The position numbers and the translations under genes are program-made. From positions 54,781-118,780 of the forward strand of contig CAJVZR010000003.1 in NCBI GenBank assembly GCA_913019965.1: 64,000 nt of DNA, given 5' to 3'. This document shows positions 30,285-40,645 of the stretch, in pieces (the first letter of the stretch is position 1; each line of letters starts with the position of its first letter). Source of the stretch: an uncultured Oleispira sp. Its GTDB lineage: Bacteria > Pseudomonadota > Gammaproteobacteria > Pseudomonadales > Oceanobacteraceae. The notes beneath the pieces were generated by a model. It had not been told where the DNA came from. It did not search any database and worked only from the letters and a program-made list of their open reading frames with translations.

Positions 30285-31385
30285 ATGTCGGGTAATACGT
30301 TTGGTAAAAGCTTCACCGTCACGACGTTTGGTGAAAGTCATGGTATCGCATTAGGCTGCATCGTTGATGGCTGTCCTCCTGGGATTGAGTTATGCGAAGC
30401 GGATTTGCAGCATGATTTGGATTTACGTAAGCCAGGAACGTCGAAGTTTACAACGCAGCGTCGCGAACCTGATCAGGTTAAAATTTTATCGGGAGTATTC
30501 GAAGGTAAAACCACCGGTACCCCAATCGGTATGATTATTGAGAATACCGATCAGCGTTCAAAAGATTATTCCAATATTGCGGATACTTTCCGTCCTGCCC
30601 ATGCGGATTACGCCTATACCCATAAATATGGCTTCCGTGATTACCGTGGCGGCGGTCGTTCTTCCGCGCGTGAAACCGCAATGCGTGTTGCGGCGGGTGC
30701 GGTAGCGAAGAAGTTTTTAGCCGCTAAAGGTATTGAGGTTCGTGGCTACTTGTCACAACTCGGGCCGATTAAAATCGATAATGAGAACTTTGATTGGAAC
30801 GAAGTGCGTAATAACCCATTCTTCTGTCCTGACGCCTCGAAGGTGCCAGAGATGGAAAGCTATATGGAAGCATTACGCAAAGAATGTAATTCCGTTGGCG
30901 CTAAAATTTCAGTCACCGCTACAGGACTGAAGCCTGGGTTAGGTGAACCAATTTTTGACCGCTTAGATGCTGAACTAGCCCATGCTCTGATGAGCATTAA
31001 TGCGGTGAAAGGCGTTGAAATTGGCGATGGTTTTGATTGTGTTGCGCAAAAAGGCACAGAACATCGCGACGAAATGACACCGGAAGGGTTCTTGGCGAAT
31101 CATTCTGGAGGCATTGTTGGCGGCATTAGTACTGGCCAAGATATCATTGCTCATATTGCGTTGAAGCCAACTTCTAGTATGGCGATTCCTGGTCGTTCTA
31201 TTAATAGCGCTGGAGAGCCGATTGAAGTGGTCACTAAAGGTCGTCACGACCCTTGTGTTGGAATCCGTGCTACGCCTATTGCAGAAGCTATGATGGCGAT
31301 CGTACTTATGGATCACTTTTTACGTAACCGTGGCCAGAATGCGGATGTCGTTTGTGAAACGCCGATCATTAATGGGCAAGCATAG
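30285..31385 (+). CDS. aroC: Chorismate synthase
   Basis: [54 protein letters not shown]. Confidence 0.97.
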   Translation: MSGNTFGKSFTVTTFGESHGIALGCIVDGCPPGIELCEADLQHDLDLRKPGTSKFTTQRREPDQVKILSGVFEGKTTGTPIGMIIENTDQRSKDYSNIADTFRPAHADYAYTHKYGFRDYRGGGRSSARETAMRVAAGAVAKKFLAAKGIEVRGYLSQLGPIKIDNENFDWNEVRNNPFFCPDASKVPEMESYMEALRKECNSVGAKISVTATGLKPGLGEPIFDRLDAELAHALMSINAVKGVEIGDGFDCVAQKGTEHRDEMTPEGFLANHSGGIVGGISTGQDIIAHIALKPTSSMAIPGRSINSAGEPIEVVTKGRHDPCVGIRATPIAEAMMAIVLMDHFLRNRGQNADVVCETPIINGQA

Positions 31386-31396
31386 TTTTTGAAAAT

Positions 31397-32572
31397 ATGA
31401 AGGTTCCGTATTGGCGTTTGTCCGGCTTTTACGGCCTTTATTTTGCCCTCATAGGTTGTATCGTGCCTTTTTGGGGGCTGTATCTTCAGCAGCAATCTTT
31501 TAGTGCGGAAGATATTGGTATCTTACTCGCGCTATTCAGTGCGGTTCGAATTTTTGCCCCTAGTCTCTGGGCAAGCCTTAGTCAGCGATGTGAAAAGTTT
31601 ATACGGCCGATTCAGCTATTGCGTTTAGCGGGCCTCTTGATGGTTGTCTGCTTCTTAGGTATCTACTGGGCTACTGAATTTTGGCATTTTGCTTTGATTA
31701 TGCTGAGTTATGGCTTTTTTTGGTCAGCCATGTTGCCGCAGTACGAAACCTTAACTCTAGATCACATTAGAGAGGACCTCGACGCGTATAGTAATATTCG
31801 CCTATGGGGTTCAGTGGGGTTTATTGTGATCGTCAGTTTTTTAGGCTGGGCCTTTGATTATATAACTATCGAGCTATTACCCGCGATTATGCTGATCTTG
31901 ATGCTGGGTATTGTTTTCAATGGTCTGTTATTACCTGAAGCGAATTCAGTCGCCGAAGTTTCGCCTAACGCTACTCTGAGCTCTGATAATAACTCAAACC
32001 TGGAATTGACTCCGTCCGGGCTAATAAGCTTTCTGCTAATTAATATTTTCGTGCAGGTGAGCCATGGGCCGTATTACGTATTTTTCAGTATTTACCTCCA
32101 GCAATTGGATTATAGTAATACCGCGATCGGTTTGTTGTGGTCGTTAGGAGTATTAGCAGAGATTGTATTGTTTTGGCGTATTGCCTTTTTTACTCGATAT
32201 TTCTCATTAAAAAACCTAGTAATCCTGTCCCTACTATTGACGGTATTACGCTGGTCTTTAACTGCTAGTTTATCTGATAATTTATACTTCCTGATTTTTT
32301 CTCAGTGTTTGCATGCTTTTAGTTTTGGTCTGCTGCATGCGGTAGCGATGAAATATATATCTATTTTTTATGCTGATAAAGGGCAGTTACACGGACATGC
32401 CCTATATAGTGGTTTGGGTTTTGGTTTAGGTGGAGCCGTAGGGGCTTATGTCGCGGGTATCGCTTGGCTCAGTTTAGGAGCTTATTGGGTATTTATCGGC
32501 GCAGCTGGACTTGCAATGATTGCCGCTGTGATTGCTTATATTGGCTTGCCGAAAGAAAACAAAATACGCTAA
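31397..32572 (+). CDS. MFS transporter (HcaT-like)
   Basis: About 12 TM helices; N-terminus YWRLSGFYGLYFALIGCIVPFWGLYL. Confidence 0.8.
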   Translation: MKVPYWRLSGFYGLYFALIGCIVPFWGLYLQQQSFSAEDIGILLALFSAVRIFAPSLWASLSQRCEKFIRPIQLLRLAGLLMVVCFLGIYWATEFWHFALIMLSYGFFWSAMLPQYETLTLDHIREDLDAYSNIRLWGSVGFIVIVSFLGWAFDYITIELLPAIMLILMLGIVFNGLLLPEANSVAEVSPNATLSSDNNSNLELTPSGLISFLLINIFVQVSHGPYYVFFSIYLQQLDYSNTAIGLLWSLGVLAEIVLFWRIAFFTRYFSLKNLVILSLLLTVLRWSLTASLSDNLYFLIFSQCLHAFSFGLLHAVAMKYISIFYADKGQLHGHALYSGLGFGLGGAVGAYVAGIAWLSLGAYWVFIGAAGLAMIAAVIAYIGLPKENKIR

Positions 32573-32627
32573 GCTGTTTAAAGAATAAAAACGATACAAG
32601 TCGATTTCATCAGCAAGGGAATACTCA

Positions 32628-32906
32628 ATGAAAATTAATATCGAATTTGATATGACTCCAGAAGAATTACGTCGTGCTATGGGTTTACCAGATGTGCAAG
32701 AATTTCAAAGTGACGTAATGAAAGCGATGACAGAAAAAATGATGTCTGGGGAAGAGGGTTATGACGCGTTGAGTTTGTTTAAGCCCATGATGAATGAAAG
32801 CATGAAATCTATGGATCAGGTGCAGCAAACATTTATGAATCTGGTTACCGGTTATATGAAAAGTTCGACTTCATCAAAAAGTGATACTTCTGGTGACACT
32901 ATTTAA
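32628..32906 (+). CDS. Small conserved protein (DUF6489-like)
   Basis: MKINIEFDMTPEELRRAMGLPDVQEFQSDVMKAM. Confidence 0.65.
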   Translation: MKINIEFDMTPEELRRAMGLPDVQEFQSDVMKAMTEKMMSGEEGYDALSLFKPMMNESMKSMDQVQQTFMNLVTGYMKSSTSSKSDTSGDTI

Positions 32907-33144
32907 TGGATTTGGATGAATAGATTTTGACACTTTTATATTCAAACCTGTCAATAATTGGAGTTTTTGGATATAACGAAATCGTATAAATACTCTACCC
33001 ATATAGAGGTTTTATGTAGGTCCTTTAGATTATTGGATTACCCATTTTATTGATAAAGACCGTTATGATCACTTACTCCTGTTCACTGAATAACTGGTCT
33101 TTGTCACCTCTGTTACTGTTTAAAAAAAATACTAATACCTTAAT

Positions 33145-33190
33145 CTTATTTTAGTAAAATAAGTGTTACTTTTTGTGGCATCGGTAACAC
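33145..33190. promoter_or_regulatory. Two abutting inverted repeats upstream of phasin gene
   Basis: CTTATTTT-AGT-AAAATAAG (33145-33163) and GTGTTAC-N14-GTAACAC (33163-33190). Confidence 0.55.
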
Positions 33191-33257
33191 AACTGTAAGA
33201 TATTTGCGTCTACACTCTTTGTACATTTTGTAAACCAAACCTTGAAGGAATAAGACC

Positions 33258-33653
33258 ATGCAAGAAAATATCTTAAACGCATTTGCTGAACAAACTAAAA
33301 ATCTATATAGCCCAATGCAGAAGTTCAGTGCATTGTGTGTTGGCAATATGGAAAAGATGACTGAATTTCAATTGAACGCTATTAAAACGTATGCTGATGC
33401 CGGCATCAGCCAGTTGAAGAAAGCGTCTGAAATTAAAGATGCTGATACTCTACGTACTTTCTCTTCTTCACAAGCTGAAGCAACGACTGAACTAAACAAA
33501 AAAATCATGGAAGATGCTAAAGCACTTTCTGAAATGGCTGTTGAGTTTAAAGGCCAAGTTGAAGCCATTATGGAAGAAGCTCGCGGTACAGCAACTACTG
33601 CTGCTAATGCTGCAACCTCTGCTCCTAAAGCGAAAACAACTAAAGCAGCTTAA
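33258..33653 (+). CDS. Phasin-family protein
   Basis: FAEQTKNLYSPMQKFSALCVGNMEKMTEFQLNAIKTYADAGI; Ala-rich tail; directly upstream of phaC. Confidence 0.85.
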   Translation: MQENILNAFAEQTKNLYSPMQKFSALCVGNMEKMTEFQLNAIKTYADAGISQLKKASEIKDADTLRTFSSSQAEATTELNKKIMEDAKALSEMAVEFKGQVEAIMEEARGTATTAANAATSAPKAKTTKAA

Positions 33654-33669
33654 TTTGTTTTAGTTTATA

Positions 33670-33722
33670 AAAACCGCTTGTTTAGTCATGACTCTATATC
33701 ACGACGGCCTGCGGTTTTTTTA
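33670..33722 (+). terminator. Candidate terminator after phasin gene
   Basis: aaaaccgc ... gcggtttttttatttt with a long loop. Confidence 0.55.
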
Positions 33723-33761
33723 TTTTAGTTTATGTTTTTTTGTGATTTCAGGGATTTTGAA

Positions 33762-35561
33762 ATGAGCCAGACAGTTGAAAATACGATCACCGATTTTTTT
33801 GAAATGGCTTCCAAGGCCAGTGATCAAGCCTACCGCCTATGGGAAAAAGCCGCCAATCAAGAAACCAGTAATGAAGATCCTTCGGCATCTATCATGAATG
33901 ATTTTGGTAAGGCATTTGAAGAACTCGGTGAAGCTTTTTATCGTAACCCAACTAAGGTTGTTGCTGATCAAGTTCAGTTAATGCAAAAACAACAAGCGCT
34001 ATTTCAAAGTACGGCACTGAAATTCTTAGGTAAAGAAACCGATGCCATCATTTCACCTGAAAAAGATGATCGTCGTTTTAAAGATACTGAATGGACTGAA
34101 AATGCAGTCTTTGATTATATTAAACAGTTGTATTTATTACAGAGTAAATCATTAACCGATATGGTGAATGATGCTGATGGTTTGTCAGAAAAAAGTCGTC
34201 AAAAAGTTGATTACTTTATGCGTCAGTATGTGAGCGCATTATCGCCAACTAATTTCCCAGGTTTGAATCCTGAAGTGATTCGTAAAACGTTAGAAACCGG
34301 TGGGGCAAATTTATTAGATGGCATGGAGCAGTTACTATCTGATCTAGATGCAAGTCAAGGGGGCAGTTTAAATGTCTCTATGACGGATATGTCAGCATTT
34401 ACTGTAGGTCGCAATGTGGCGACAACAGAAGGCAAAGTTGTTTATCAAACTGATATGATGCAGCTGATCCAATATTCGCCAACTACGGACAAAGTTCAAA
34501 AGCGTCCATTATTGGTTGTTCCACCTTTTATCAATAAATATTATATTTTAGATCTGCGTGAAAAAAATTCCTACCTCAAATGGTTGGTTGACCAAGGCCA
34601 TACTGTTTTTTGTATCTCTTGGGTTAACCCAGGGCCAGGCCTAAGAGACAAGGGCTTTGAAGATTACATGCTTGAAGGACCAGTTGCGGCTCTCGACGCC
34701 ATTGAAAAAGCGACCGGTGAGAAAGAAGTTAACGCCATTGGTTATTGCTTAGGTGGAACGTTATTAGCAACGACCTTAAGCTATTTACAGAAGAAGAAAG
34801 ATGAGCGCATTAAATCAGCAACTTTCTTAGCAACGCTCATTGATTTTAAAGAGCCGGGTGAGATTGGCGTATTTATTAATGAAACTGCAATTTCAGCACT
34901 TGAAAAGCAAATGAACGCAACAGGATACTTTGATGGCCGTGCGATGGCTTTCAGTTTCAATACCTTGCGCGAAAAAGATCTATTTTGGTCATTCTTTATT
35001 AATAATTATCTGAAAGGTGAGCGACCAACGGCCTTTGATTTATTATTTTGGAATTCAGATTCAACCAACTTACCGGCAGCGATGCATTCGTATTATTTAC
35101 GTAACATGTATTTGCATAATAAGTTGCAAGAAAAGGATGGTTTAGAGCTAGGAGGGGTTAAGATCGATCTATCCGCGGTTAAAATTCCAACCTATTTCTT
35201 GTCGACGGCCCAAGATCATATTGCCATGTGGAAAGGCACTTATAAAGGCGCGCAAAACTTCTCCGGTAAAACACGTTTTGTATTAGGTGGCTCTGGCCAT
35301 ATTGCTGGGGTTATTAATCCTCCAAAAGCGAACAAGTACGGTTATTGGACTAATGATGCCTTGCCGGAATCTGCGGATGCCTGGTATCAAGATGCCAAGC
35401 AAAATGATGGTTCTTGGTGGACCGATTGGCAGCAGTGGGCGTTAAAAGAAGATAAAGCTCAGGTTGCTAAGCGAATCCCTGGAGATCGTCAGTTAAAGAT
35501 CATTGAAGATGCTCCTGGCAGTTACGTACAGGCCAAGGTATTGAACGTTGCTAATACATAG
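33762..35561 (+). CDS. phaC: Class I poly(R)-hydroxyalkanoate synthase
   Basis: Lipase-box-like GYCLGG, PPFINKYYILDLREKNSYLKWLVDQGHTVF. ORF track start 33732 trimmed to ATG at 33762. Confidence 0.93.
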   Translation: MSQTVENTITDFFEMASKASDQAYRLWEKAANQETSNEDPSASIMNDFGKAFEELGEAFYRNPTKVVADQVQLMQKQQALFQSTALKFLGKETDAIISPEKDDRRFKDTEWTENAVFDYIKQLYLLQSKSLTDMVNDADGLSEKSRQKVDYFMRQYVSALSPTNFPGLNPEVIRKTLETGGANLLDGMEQLLSDLDASQGGSLNVSMTDMSAFTVGRNVATTEGKVVYQTDMMQLIQYSPTTDKVQKRPLLVVPPFINKYYILDLREKNSYLKWLVDQGHTVFCISWVNPGPGLRDKGFEDYMLEGPVAALDAIEKATGEKEVNAIGYCLGGTLLATTLSYLQKKKDERIKSATFLATLIDFKEPGEIGVFINETAISALEKQMNATGYFDGRAMAFSFNTLREKDLFWSFFINNYLKGERPTAFDLLFWNSDSTNLPAAMHSYYLRNMYLHNKLQEKDGLELGGVKIDLSAVKIPTYFLSTAQDHIAMWKGTYKGAQNFSGKTRFVLGGSGHIAGVINPPKANKYGYWTNDALPESADAWYQDAKQNDGSWWTDWQQWALKEDKAQVAKRIPGDRQLKIIEDAPGSYVQAKVLNVANT

Positions 35562-35607
35562 CAAATAAAGGATTGCTTTGATTAAAAAATAATCAGTTAG
35601 ACCCTTT

Positions 35608-35660
35608 TGCCGACTCATTGTAATATTTAACAATATTATTTAATCAGTCGGCATTTTTTA
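35608..35660 (+). terminator. Terminator downstream of phaC
   Basis: TGCCGACT ... AGTCGGCA followed by tttttta. Confidence 0.8.
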
Positions 35661-35722
35661 TTCTATAAAAATAACTTATCATGCTGATTCGCTTTAATTC
35701 TTTCAGGGTTTAGTTTCATGTA

Positions 35723-36199
35723 TTGGGTGGTTCTTTAGCTGTGTCATCATATGATCAAGAATCGATAGTTTATGGTGTGATTCGAGGTATTCCTGCTGGA
35801 GGGGAGCTCGAAGCTTATCGCCGTCGCCGCACTAACTGGGCGGCCATTCAAGAGCTGCCTTCAAGTTTAGATGATGACTGGCCTTTCTTATCTCGTGAAA
35901 TGTTCTCTATGCCAGGCCCTGATGTGTATTCTGGTACTTATCATACCCAGTTGATTCATTTTGCGGCTTCTTATAACTCTATTGAGTATGAGTGGGAGCG
36001 CTGGATCAGTCGTTTTGAGGCTATGTTACGTTCGATGTATTGGTTAAGTGCGACGGTCCATTTAGAAACCGAGCTATCCGGAAAGCATACCTTCTCGTGG
36101 GAGAGTGCTGGGGCTGGACATAACCCAAGCGATTCTGAGCTTAAAATGGTCTGTGAGTGGGAGCGTGAATCTGCTTTCAATCAACGTCCGCATTCATAA
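35723..36199 (+). CDS. Conserved hypothetical protein (start uncertain; GTG at 35741 possible)
   Basis: Complete 158-aa ORF in a same-strand run with the next two genes. Confidence 0.6.
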   Translation: MGGSLAVSSYDQESIVYGVIRGIPAGGELEAYRRRRTNWAAIQELPSSLDDDWPFLSREMFSMPGPDVYSGTYHTQLIHFAASYNSIEYEWERWISRFEAMLRSMYWLSATVHLETELSGKHTFSWESAGAGHNPSDSELKMVCEWERESAFNQRPHS

Positions 36200-36214
36200 A
36201 GATATCTCTCGATT

Positions 36215-36505
36215 ATGACTGACTGTAACGATGCCCCTCACAGTGGACCTCCTGATTACGATGAGGATGAAGCAGGCGTCATCGAAATTCCTTATCAAAG
36301 TCTATCTCAGCAGGCCTTAGCAGGCATTGTGGAAGAGTTTGCTAGCCGTGACGGTACAGATTATGGTGAATTTGAGTTTAGCCTCGCTGACAAGGTCACT
36401 CAGGTAGAGGCACAATTAAAAAGCGGTCATTTAACCCTCTTATTTGACCCTATCAGCCAAAGCTGCCAAATTGTTAATAGTAGAGATTGGAAATCTAATC
36501 CTTAA
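36215..36505 (+). CDS. YheU-family protein
   Basis: IEIPYQSLSQQALAGIVEEFASRDGTDYGEFEFSLADKVTQVEAQLKSG. Confidence 0.85.
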   Translation: MTDCNDAPHSGPPDYDEDEAGVIEIPYQSLSQQALAGIVEEFASRDGTDYGEFEFSLADKVTQVEAQLKSGHLTLLFDPISQSCQIVNSRDWKSNP

Positions 36506-36536
36506 TTAACGTCTTTATCGAAAGATAGGGGGCAGT

Positions 36537-36746
36537 ATGAGTGATATTTCCCGCCAGCGTTTAAAGCGAACGATTGCCTCAGCTTTGCTGAATATCGATG
36601 AAATGCAGCAAGAATTGGCGATTGTTCGCGCTCAATGCAAATTATTGCAAGAAGAAATGCGAGCAATCCGAGTTCATTCTAAACGTAATCAACTGCACAG
36701 CGTTTCTAGCAAGCCTACTATCGAACAAAACAAAGATAGCGCTTAG
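36537..36746 (+). CDS. Small hypothetical coiled-coil protein
   Basis: 69-aa ORF with ggggg-type RBS region; heptad-like sequence. Confidence 0.5.
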   Translation: MSDISRQRLKRTIASALLNIDEMQQELAIVRAQCKLLQEEMRAIRVHSKRNQLHSVSSKPTIEQNKDSA

Positions 36747-38809
36747 CGTTTATTTCTAACCATCTCCCGAATTAAGAACCGATTGGGTAATAATGCTTCG
36801 GCGTGCTCCTTCGCGAGTGGAAAATTTTCTTCACAGACATAAGCGGCGATTAATTCAGCGCACAGTGGGGCCGATGTCAGCCCTCTTGAACCATGGCCAA
36901 TATTTAAGTACAAGCCATTATGAAATTGAGTTGCATGTCTTGGATAGCGAGCTAGGTTTTTACGGATCGCTGTAAACTCATTATCAAAGATCGCCTCATT
37001 AAGTAATGGCCCTGTCATGGGTAAATAATCCGGTGTTGTGCAACGAAAGCCTGTGCGACCTGGGAATTGCTGTTCATCTTGGGCAATTAAGTTTTGGTGA
37101 AGTTGTTGGAACTCACTGCCAAAATCGTCTAGATAATTAAAATTCTTCTGATGATCACTCAGGCGCATGTTCTTTTCATCATCTTTAATGTTATAACTAG
37201 CGCCTAAGCAAAAACTTCCATCTTTAGCGGGGGCGATATAGCCTTTCCCGCACAATACCGTTTTAAGTGGAATATTGGTGCTCTGTAGGGAAGATTGCTC
37301 TAAATAGGTAAGCTGCCCGCGAATGGATTTAGTTGGTAGATAGCTGTTGGGTAATAGCTGCTGACTTTGATTGGCGCAAGCGATAATGGCATGGCTAAAA
37401 CCTGTATGTTGGTTTAACTGCCACTGGCTATGAGTTTGGCTTTCTTCTTTTTCAGACAGTTCCGTTATGCTTTCTTGCTGTAAGGTAATTAACGGATGCT
37501 TTATCAGTTCTTGGCATAAGCGTTGGGGGCTCACCCAGCCCGCTTGAGGGAAAAACAATCCGCCGCAAGTCATGTTCAGACCGCTAATCTTCGAAGCTTC
37601 TTCTGTGCTTAAACTGTGTAGTAACTGTTCTGGGTAGTCGGTATTTTCAATAAATTTTTGTTGGCGCAGTGCTTCTTTTTCACTACTGGCCAGTTGAATT
37701 AGGCCGCAATTATCCCAACCATCACCCACCTCTAAATGCTGGTGTAACCAGCGTAAAGATTGCAGGTAGCCTTGTACATAAATATCACTATGAGTTGCTT
37801 CCCCAGCGGCTAATTTCGCATACATAGCGCCTTGAGGGTTTCCAGAGGCTTCTGTCGCAATACCATTACCATCAAATATCGTGACAGCAATTCCCCGGCG
37901 GGCAAGGGCATAGGCGGTTGTGCAGCCAGCGATGCCTGCGCCTATTATTGCGATTTTCTTTATCACTTTGCTGGCTGGGCTAAGCCAAGGTTTGTGCGTT
38001 TCAAAGCGATTAGGCATTGGGCCTTGGTTTTGAATGAAAGTGCCATGCATCATTTCCCGTTTCATACCAAAGCCTGAGACTTTATGCAGTTTGAAACCGT
38101 TAGCTTGTAATGCTCTACGCACGTCTCCTGCCGCTGTAAACGTCGCTAAGCTGGTATCTTTTCGACTAAGTTTCGCCATGGCTGAATAAAGTGTGTCTGT
38201 CCACATATCAGGGTTTTTGGCAGGGGCGAAGCCATCCAAATACCAAGCATCGATAGGGCCATTGAGCTGTGGCAGAGCATGGCTGACATCGTCAAATATC
38301 AGGGTGAGCGTAAGGTTATGCTGTTCAAATTGTAAGCTGTGAAAGCCCTTAATTAATAGTGGATACTGGGCTATTAATTGCTCGCTCAGATCATTTAAAT
38401 GCGGGAATAATGATAATGCTTTTGCCAGTTGATCTTTATCGAGAGGGAATTTTTCAATGCTGATAAAGTGCAAATGATTGCTTGTTTGCTCTTCATTAGC
38501 CGTGTTTGTGCTCGCTTGATTTGTTTGCTGGAAGTTAACCCACTCTAACCAGGTTAATAAGAAGTTTAGTCCTGTACCAAAGCCTGTCTCGACTAAAGTA
38601 AAGCTGCCGTGATGTTGCTGCCAACGCTGTTGTAATCGACTCGGTTCGATAAAGACAAAATGGCTTTCGTCCAAGCCACTATCGGTATTGAAATAGACAT
38701 CGGAAAAATCTTTAGAAAAAGGCTGCCCTTGATCATCCCATTCAATCTTTGCTTTGCAAAGTTCGGCTTGAGTTAATCCATTAGGAAGTACTGGTGATGA
38801 TTTTTTCAA
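36743..38809 (-). CDS. mnmC: Bifunctional tRNA mnm5s2U methyltransferase/oxidoreductase MnmC
   Basis: VETGFGTGLNFLLTW, DAWYLDGFAPAKNPDMW, then FAD domain IAIIGAGIAGCTTAYALARRG. Confidence 0.95.
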   Translation of the reverse strand: MKKSSPVLPNGLTQAELCKAKIEWDDQGQPFSKDFSDVYFNTDSGLDESHFVFIEPSRLQQRWQQHHGSFTLVETGFGTGLNFLLTWLEWVNFQQTNQASTNTANEEQTSNHLHFISIEKFPLDKDQLAKALSLFPHLNDLSEQLIAQYPLLIKGFHSLQFEQHNLTLTLIFDDVSHALPQLNGPIDAWYLDGFAPAKNPDMWTDTLYSAMAKLSRKDTSLATFTAAGDVRRALQANGFKLHKVSGFGMKREMMHGTFIQNQGPMPNRFETHKPWLSPASKVIKKIAIIGAGIAGCTTAYALARRGIAVTIFDGNGIATEASGNPQGAMYAKLAAGEATHSDIYVQGYLQSLRWLHQHLEVGDGWDNCGLIQLASSEKEALRQQKFIENTDYPEQLLHSLSTEEASKISGLNMTCGGLFFPQAGWVSPQRLCQELIKHPLITLQQESITELSEKEESQTHSQWQLNQHTGFSHAIIACANQSQQLLPNSYLPTKSIRGQLTYLEQSSLQSTNIPLKTVLCGKGYIAPAKDGSFCLGASYNIKDDEKNMRLSDHQKNFNYLDDFGSEFQQLHQNLIAQDEQQFPGRTGFRCTTPDYLPMTGPLLNEAIFDNEFTAIRKNLARYPRHATQFHNGLYLNIGHGSRGLTSAPLCAELIAAYVCEENFPLAKEHAEALLPNRFLIREMVRNKR

Positions 38810-38900
38810 TTGAACAGCTCATGCAGAAGGTATATGAGCGGCTATTTTAGCCTGAGCTAGGCTGGAGTGGTATGAGTTGGGGCAATAAAGTTTCATTGAC

Positions 38901-38928
38901 AGCTCAAGTGGGTTTAGGCACTTGAGCT
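38901..38928 (-). terminator. Strong hairpin 3' of the peptidylprolyl isomerase gene
   Basis: AGCTCAAGTG-N8-CACTTGAGCT perfect 10-bp arms; no clear T tract. Confidence 0.55.
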
Positions 38929-38944
38929 GAAAAGGACTGGGAGA

Positions 38945-39562
38945 CTATTGAGCTTCTGCTGTTGCAGGCTTCGCAGTCTCGGCTTCTTTAATGTAGGCTT
39001 TTTTGATCAAAATCGGATTTACAGGAACATCTCCTGATTTGGTTTGTACGCGGGCAATGGCGTCAACAGTATCCATGCCTTTGGTTACTTTACCAAATAC
39101 CGCATAGCCATAATCACGGCCGCCATGGTTTAAGAAGTCATTATCTTTATGATTGATAAAGAATTGGCTAGTCGCACTATCAACGACGCCGGTGCGGGCC
39201 ATCGCAAGAGTGCCACGGTCATTTTTTAGACCATTTTTAGCTTCGTTCTTAATCGCTGCTTGGGTCGCCTTTTTCTGCATGAACTTATTAAAACCGCCAC
39301 CTTGAACCATGAAGTTATTGATCACACGATGAAAAATGGTGCCGTCATAGTAGCCACTTTCAACATATTGTAAAAAGTTGGCGACAGAAATAGGCGCTAA
39401 TTCGGCGTTCAGTTCAATTTCAACTTTACCCATGCTGGTCTCTAGAATGACGTCAATTGTCTTAGCTTGAGTTTCAGCTTTGACGGGAGTCGCACTGACT
39501 TCCGCTTGGGTGGAAAAGGATAAGGATAATAGAAGGCCTAGGGCCAAGGTAATGGTACGCAT
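38945..39562 (-). CDS. Periplasmic cyclophilin-type peptidyl-prolyl cis-trans isomerase
   Basis: Signal peptide; [45 protein letters not shown]. Confidence 0.92.
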   Translation of the reverse strand: MRTITLALGLLLSLSFSTQAEVSATPVKAETQAKTIDVILETSMGKVEIELNAELAPISVANFLQYVESGYYDGTIFHRVINNFMVQGGGFNKFMQKKATQAAIKNEAKNGLKNDRGTLAMARTGVVDSATSQFFINHKDNDFLNHGGRDYGYAVFGKVTKGMDTVDAIARVQTKSGDVPVNPILIKKAYIKEAETAKPATAEAQ

Positions 39563-39679
39563 CGATCAAATCTCTATGGGTCAAATATTAGAAAAATTAT
39601 TTGATCCCATCATAATAGAGATCTGAAAGAAGTGCACCTTTGTAGAGTAATTAGTGCCAAGCCATTATCGGTTCTTGGC

Positions 39680-40480
39680 TTAGCCTGCCTGTGTTTGATC
39701 GTGGAGGACTTCGTATTGCAAGGTGATGTTCTCCATCCGTTTCAGCATGCTTTCCGTGGTGCGAGATATGACATGAGGGGTGTAATTACCATCTTCTAAG
39801 CCTTTAAAGCCCGCTTTGGAGAACTTCAGTTGGGCTTTCACCTTGTTTAACGCTTTCGATATTTCAGGACTATTTTCTTTTGCTAATCTGAGGTCATTCA
39901 AGCCAGAATCAAATTCTTCTAAGCTAGTTTGAAAGCGGCTGATGGTATCGTGTTGGCGCTGGCCCGCTAGGTGAGCAAAATAATATTTAGCCATGCGTTG
40001 GCTGAGCATACGTTGGCGACCCGATATGTTAACCAGCTTAGCACTGGATGAGCCTGAAAAACGTTGTATGTCTAATACAACTTGATGACAACGTTTTACC
40101 AACATTTCACCCAATGGGATTAAATCAGGAATGGTCGCTGTCTTGGCTTTCACCTTAATGATGCTCTCAACTTGTTGCCATTGCTGGTCGACTGCATCCA
40201 GATTGTGCGCGATGTTATTTGTTGGTGCATAAGCGATGAGTTGGTCTAGCTGTTGTTTAAATAACTTCTGTGCGGCGGCTAATTGCATTTCTGCTTTTTG
40301 CACATCGACATCGATACTGAGTTGAATATACGCTTTTACCATACGCTCGCTAAGCATACGTTGTCGGCCGGCAATGTTAATAGCGGCACCATCACTGAGG
40401 ATTGTTTCGTTAGCAAAGGTGGGTGCTTGAAAGCACAGAATAGTCGCAAAAATAAGCAGTGTTTTAAGTAATGAAGTCAT
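39680..40480 (-). CDS. Secreted protein with two PilJ/NarX-like N-terminal sensor repeats
   Basis: Signal peptide; NIAGRQRMLSERMVKAY and NISGRQRMLSQRMAKYY. Confidence 0.75.
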   Translation of the reverse strand: MTSLLKTLLIFATILCFQAPTFANETILSDGAAINIAGRQRMLSERMVKAYIQLSIDVDVQKAEMQLAAAQKLFKQQLDQLIAYAPTNNIAHNLDAVDQQWQQVESIIKVKAKTATIPDLIPLGEMLVKRCHQVVLDIQRFSGSSSAKLVNISGRQRMLSQRMAKYYFAHLAGQRQHDTISRFQTSLEEFDSGLNDLRLAKENSPEISKALNKVKAQLKFSKAGFKGLEDGNYTPHVISRTTESMLKRMENITLQYEVLHDQTQAG

Positions 40481-40609
40481 TGGGGTGTCTCAATCAATAT
40501 AATTATAGAAGCTTAGTTCGCAATATTAATACCAGTATTGATTGAGCTCATGAATTGTTCAGATTGTACTAATGCTTAGGTGTGGCTTTATAGGAAGGTA
40601 AGTAAGTAT

Positions 40610-40628
40610 CTGGGCCAGAAAGGCCCAG
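40610..40628 (-). terminator. Hairpin 3' of SH3-domain gene
   Basis: CTGGGCC-agaaa-GGCCCAG. Confidence 0.5.
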
Positions 40629-40645
40629 AGAAATAACAGTATTAT

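Noticed and set aside
39572-39620. Bulged inverted repeat ctctatgggtcaaata...tatttgatcccatcataatagag upstream of the cyclophilin gene
   Set aside because: Pairing is imperfect and position is compatible with promoter, leader or chance; not strong enough for a separate claim.
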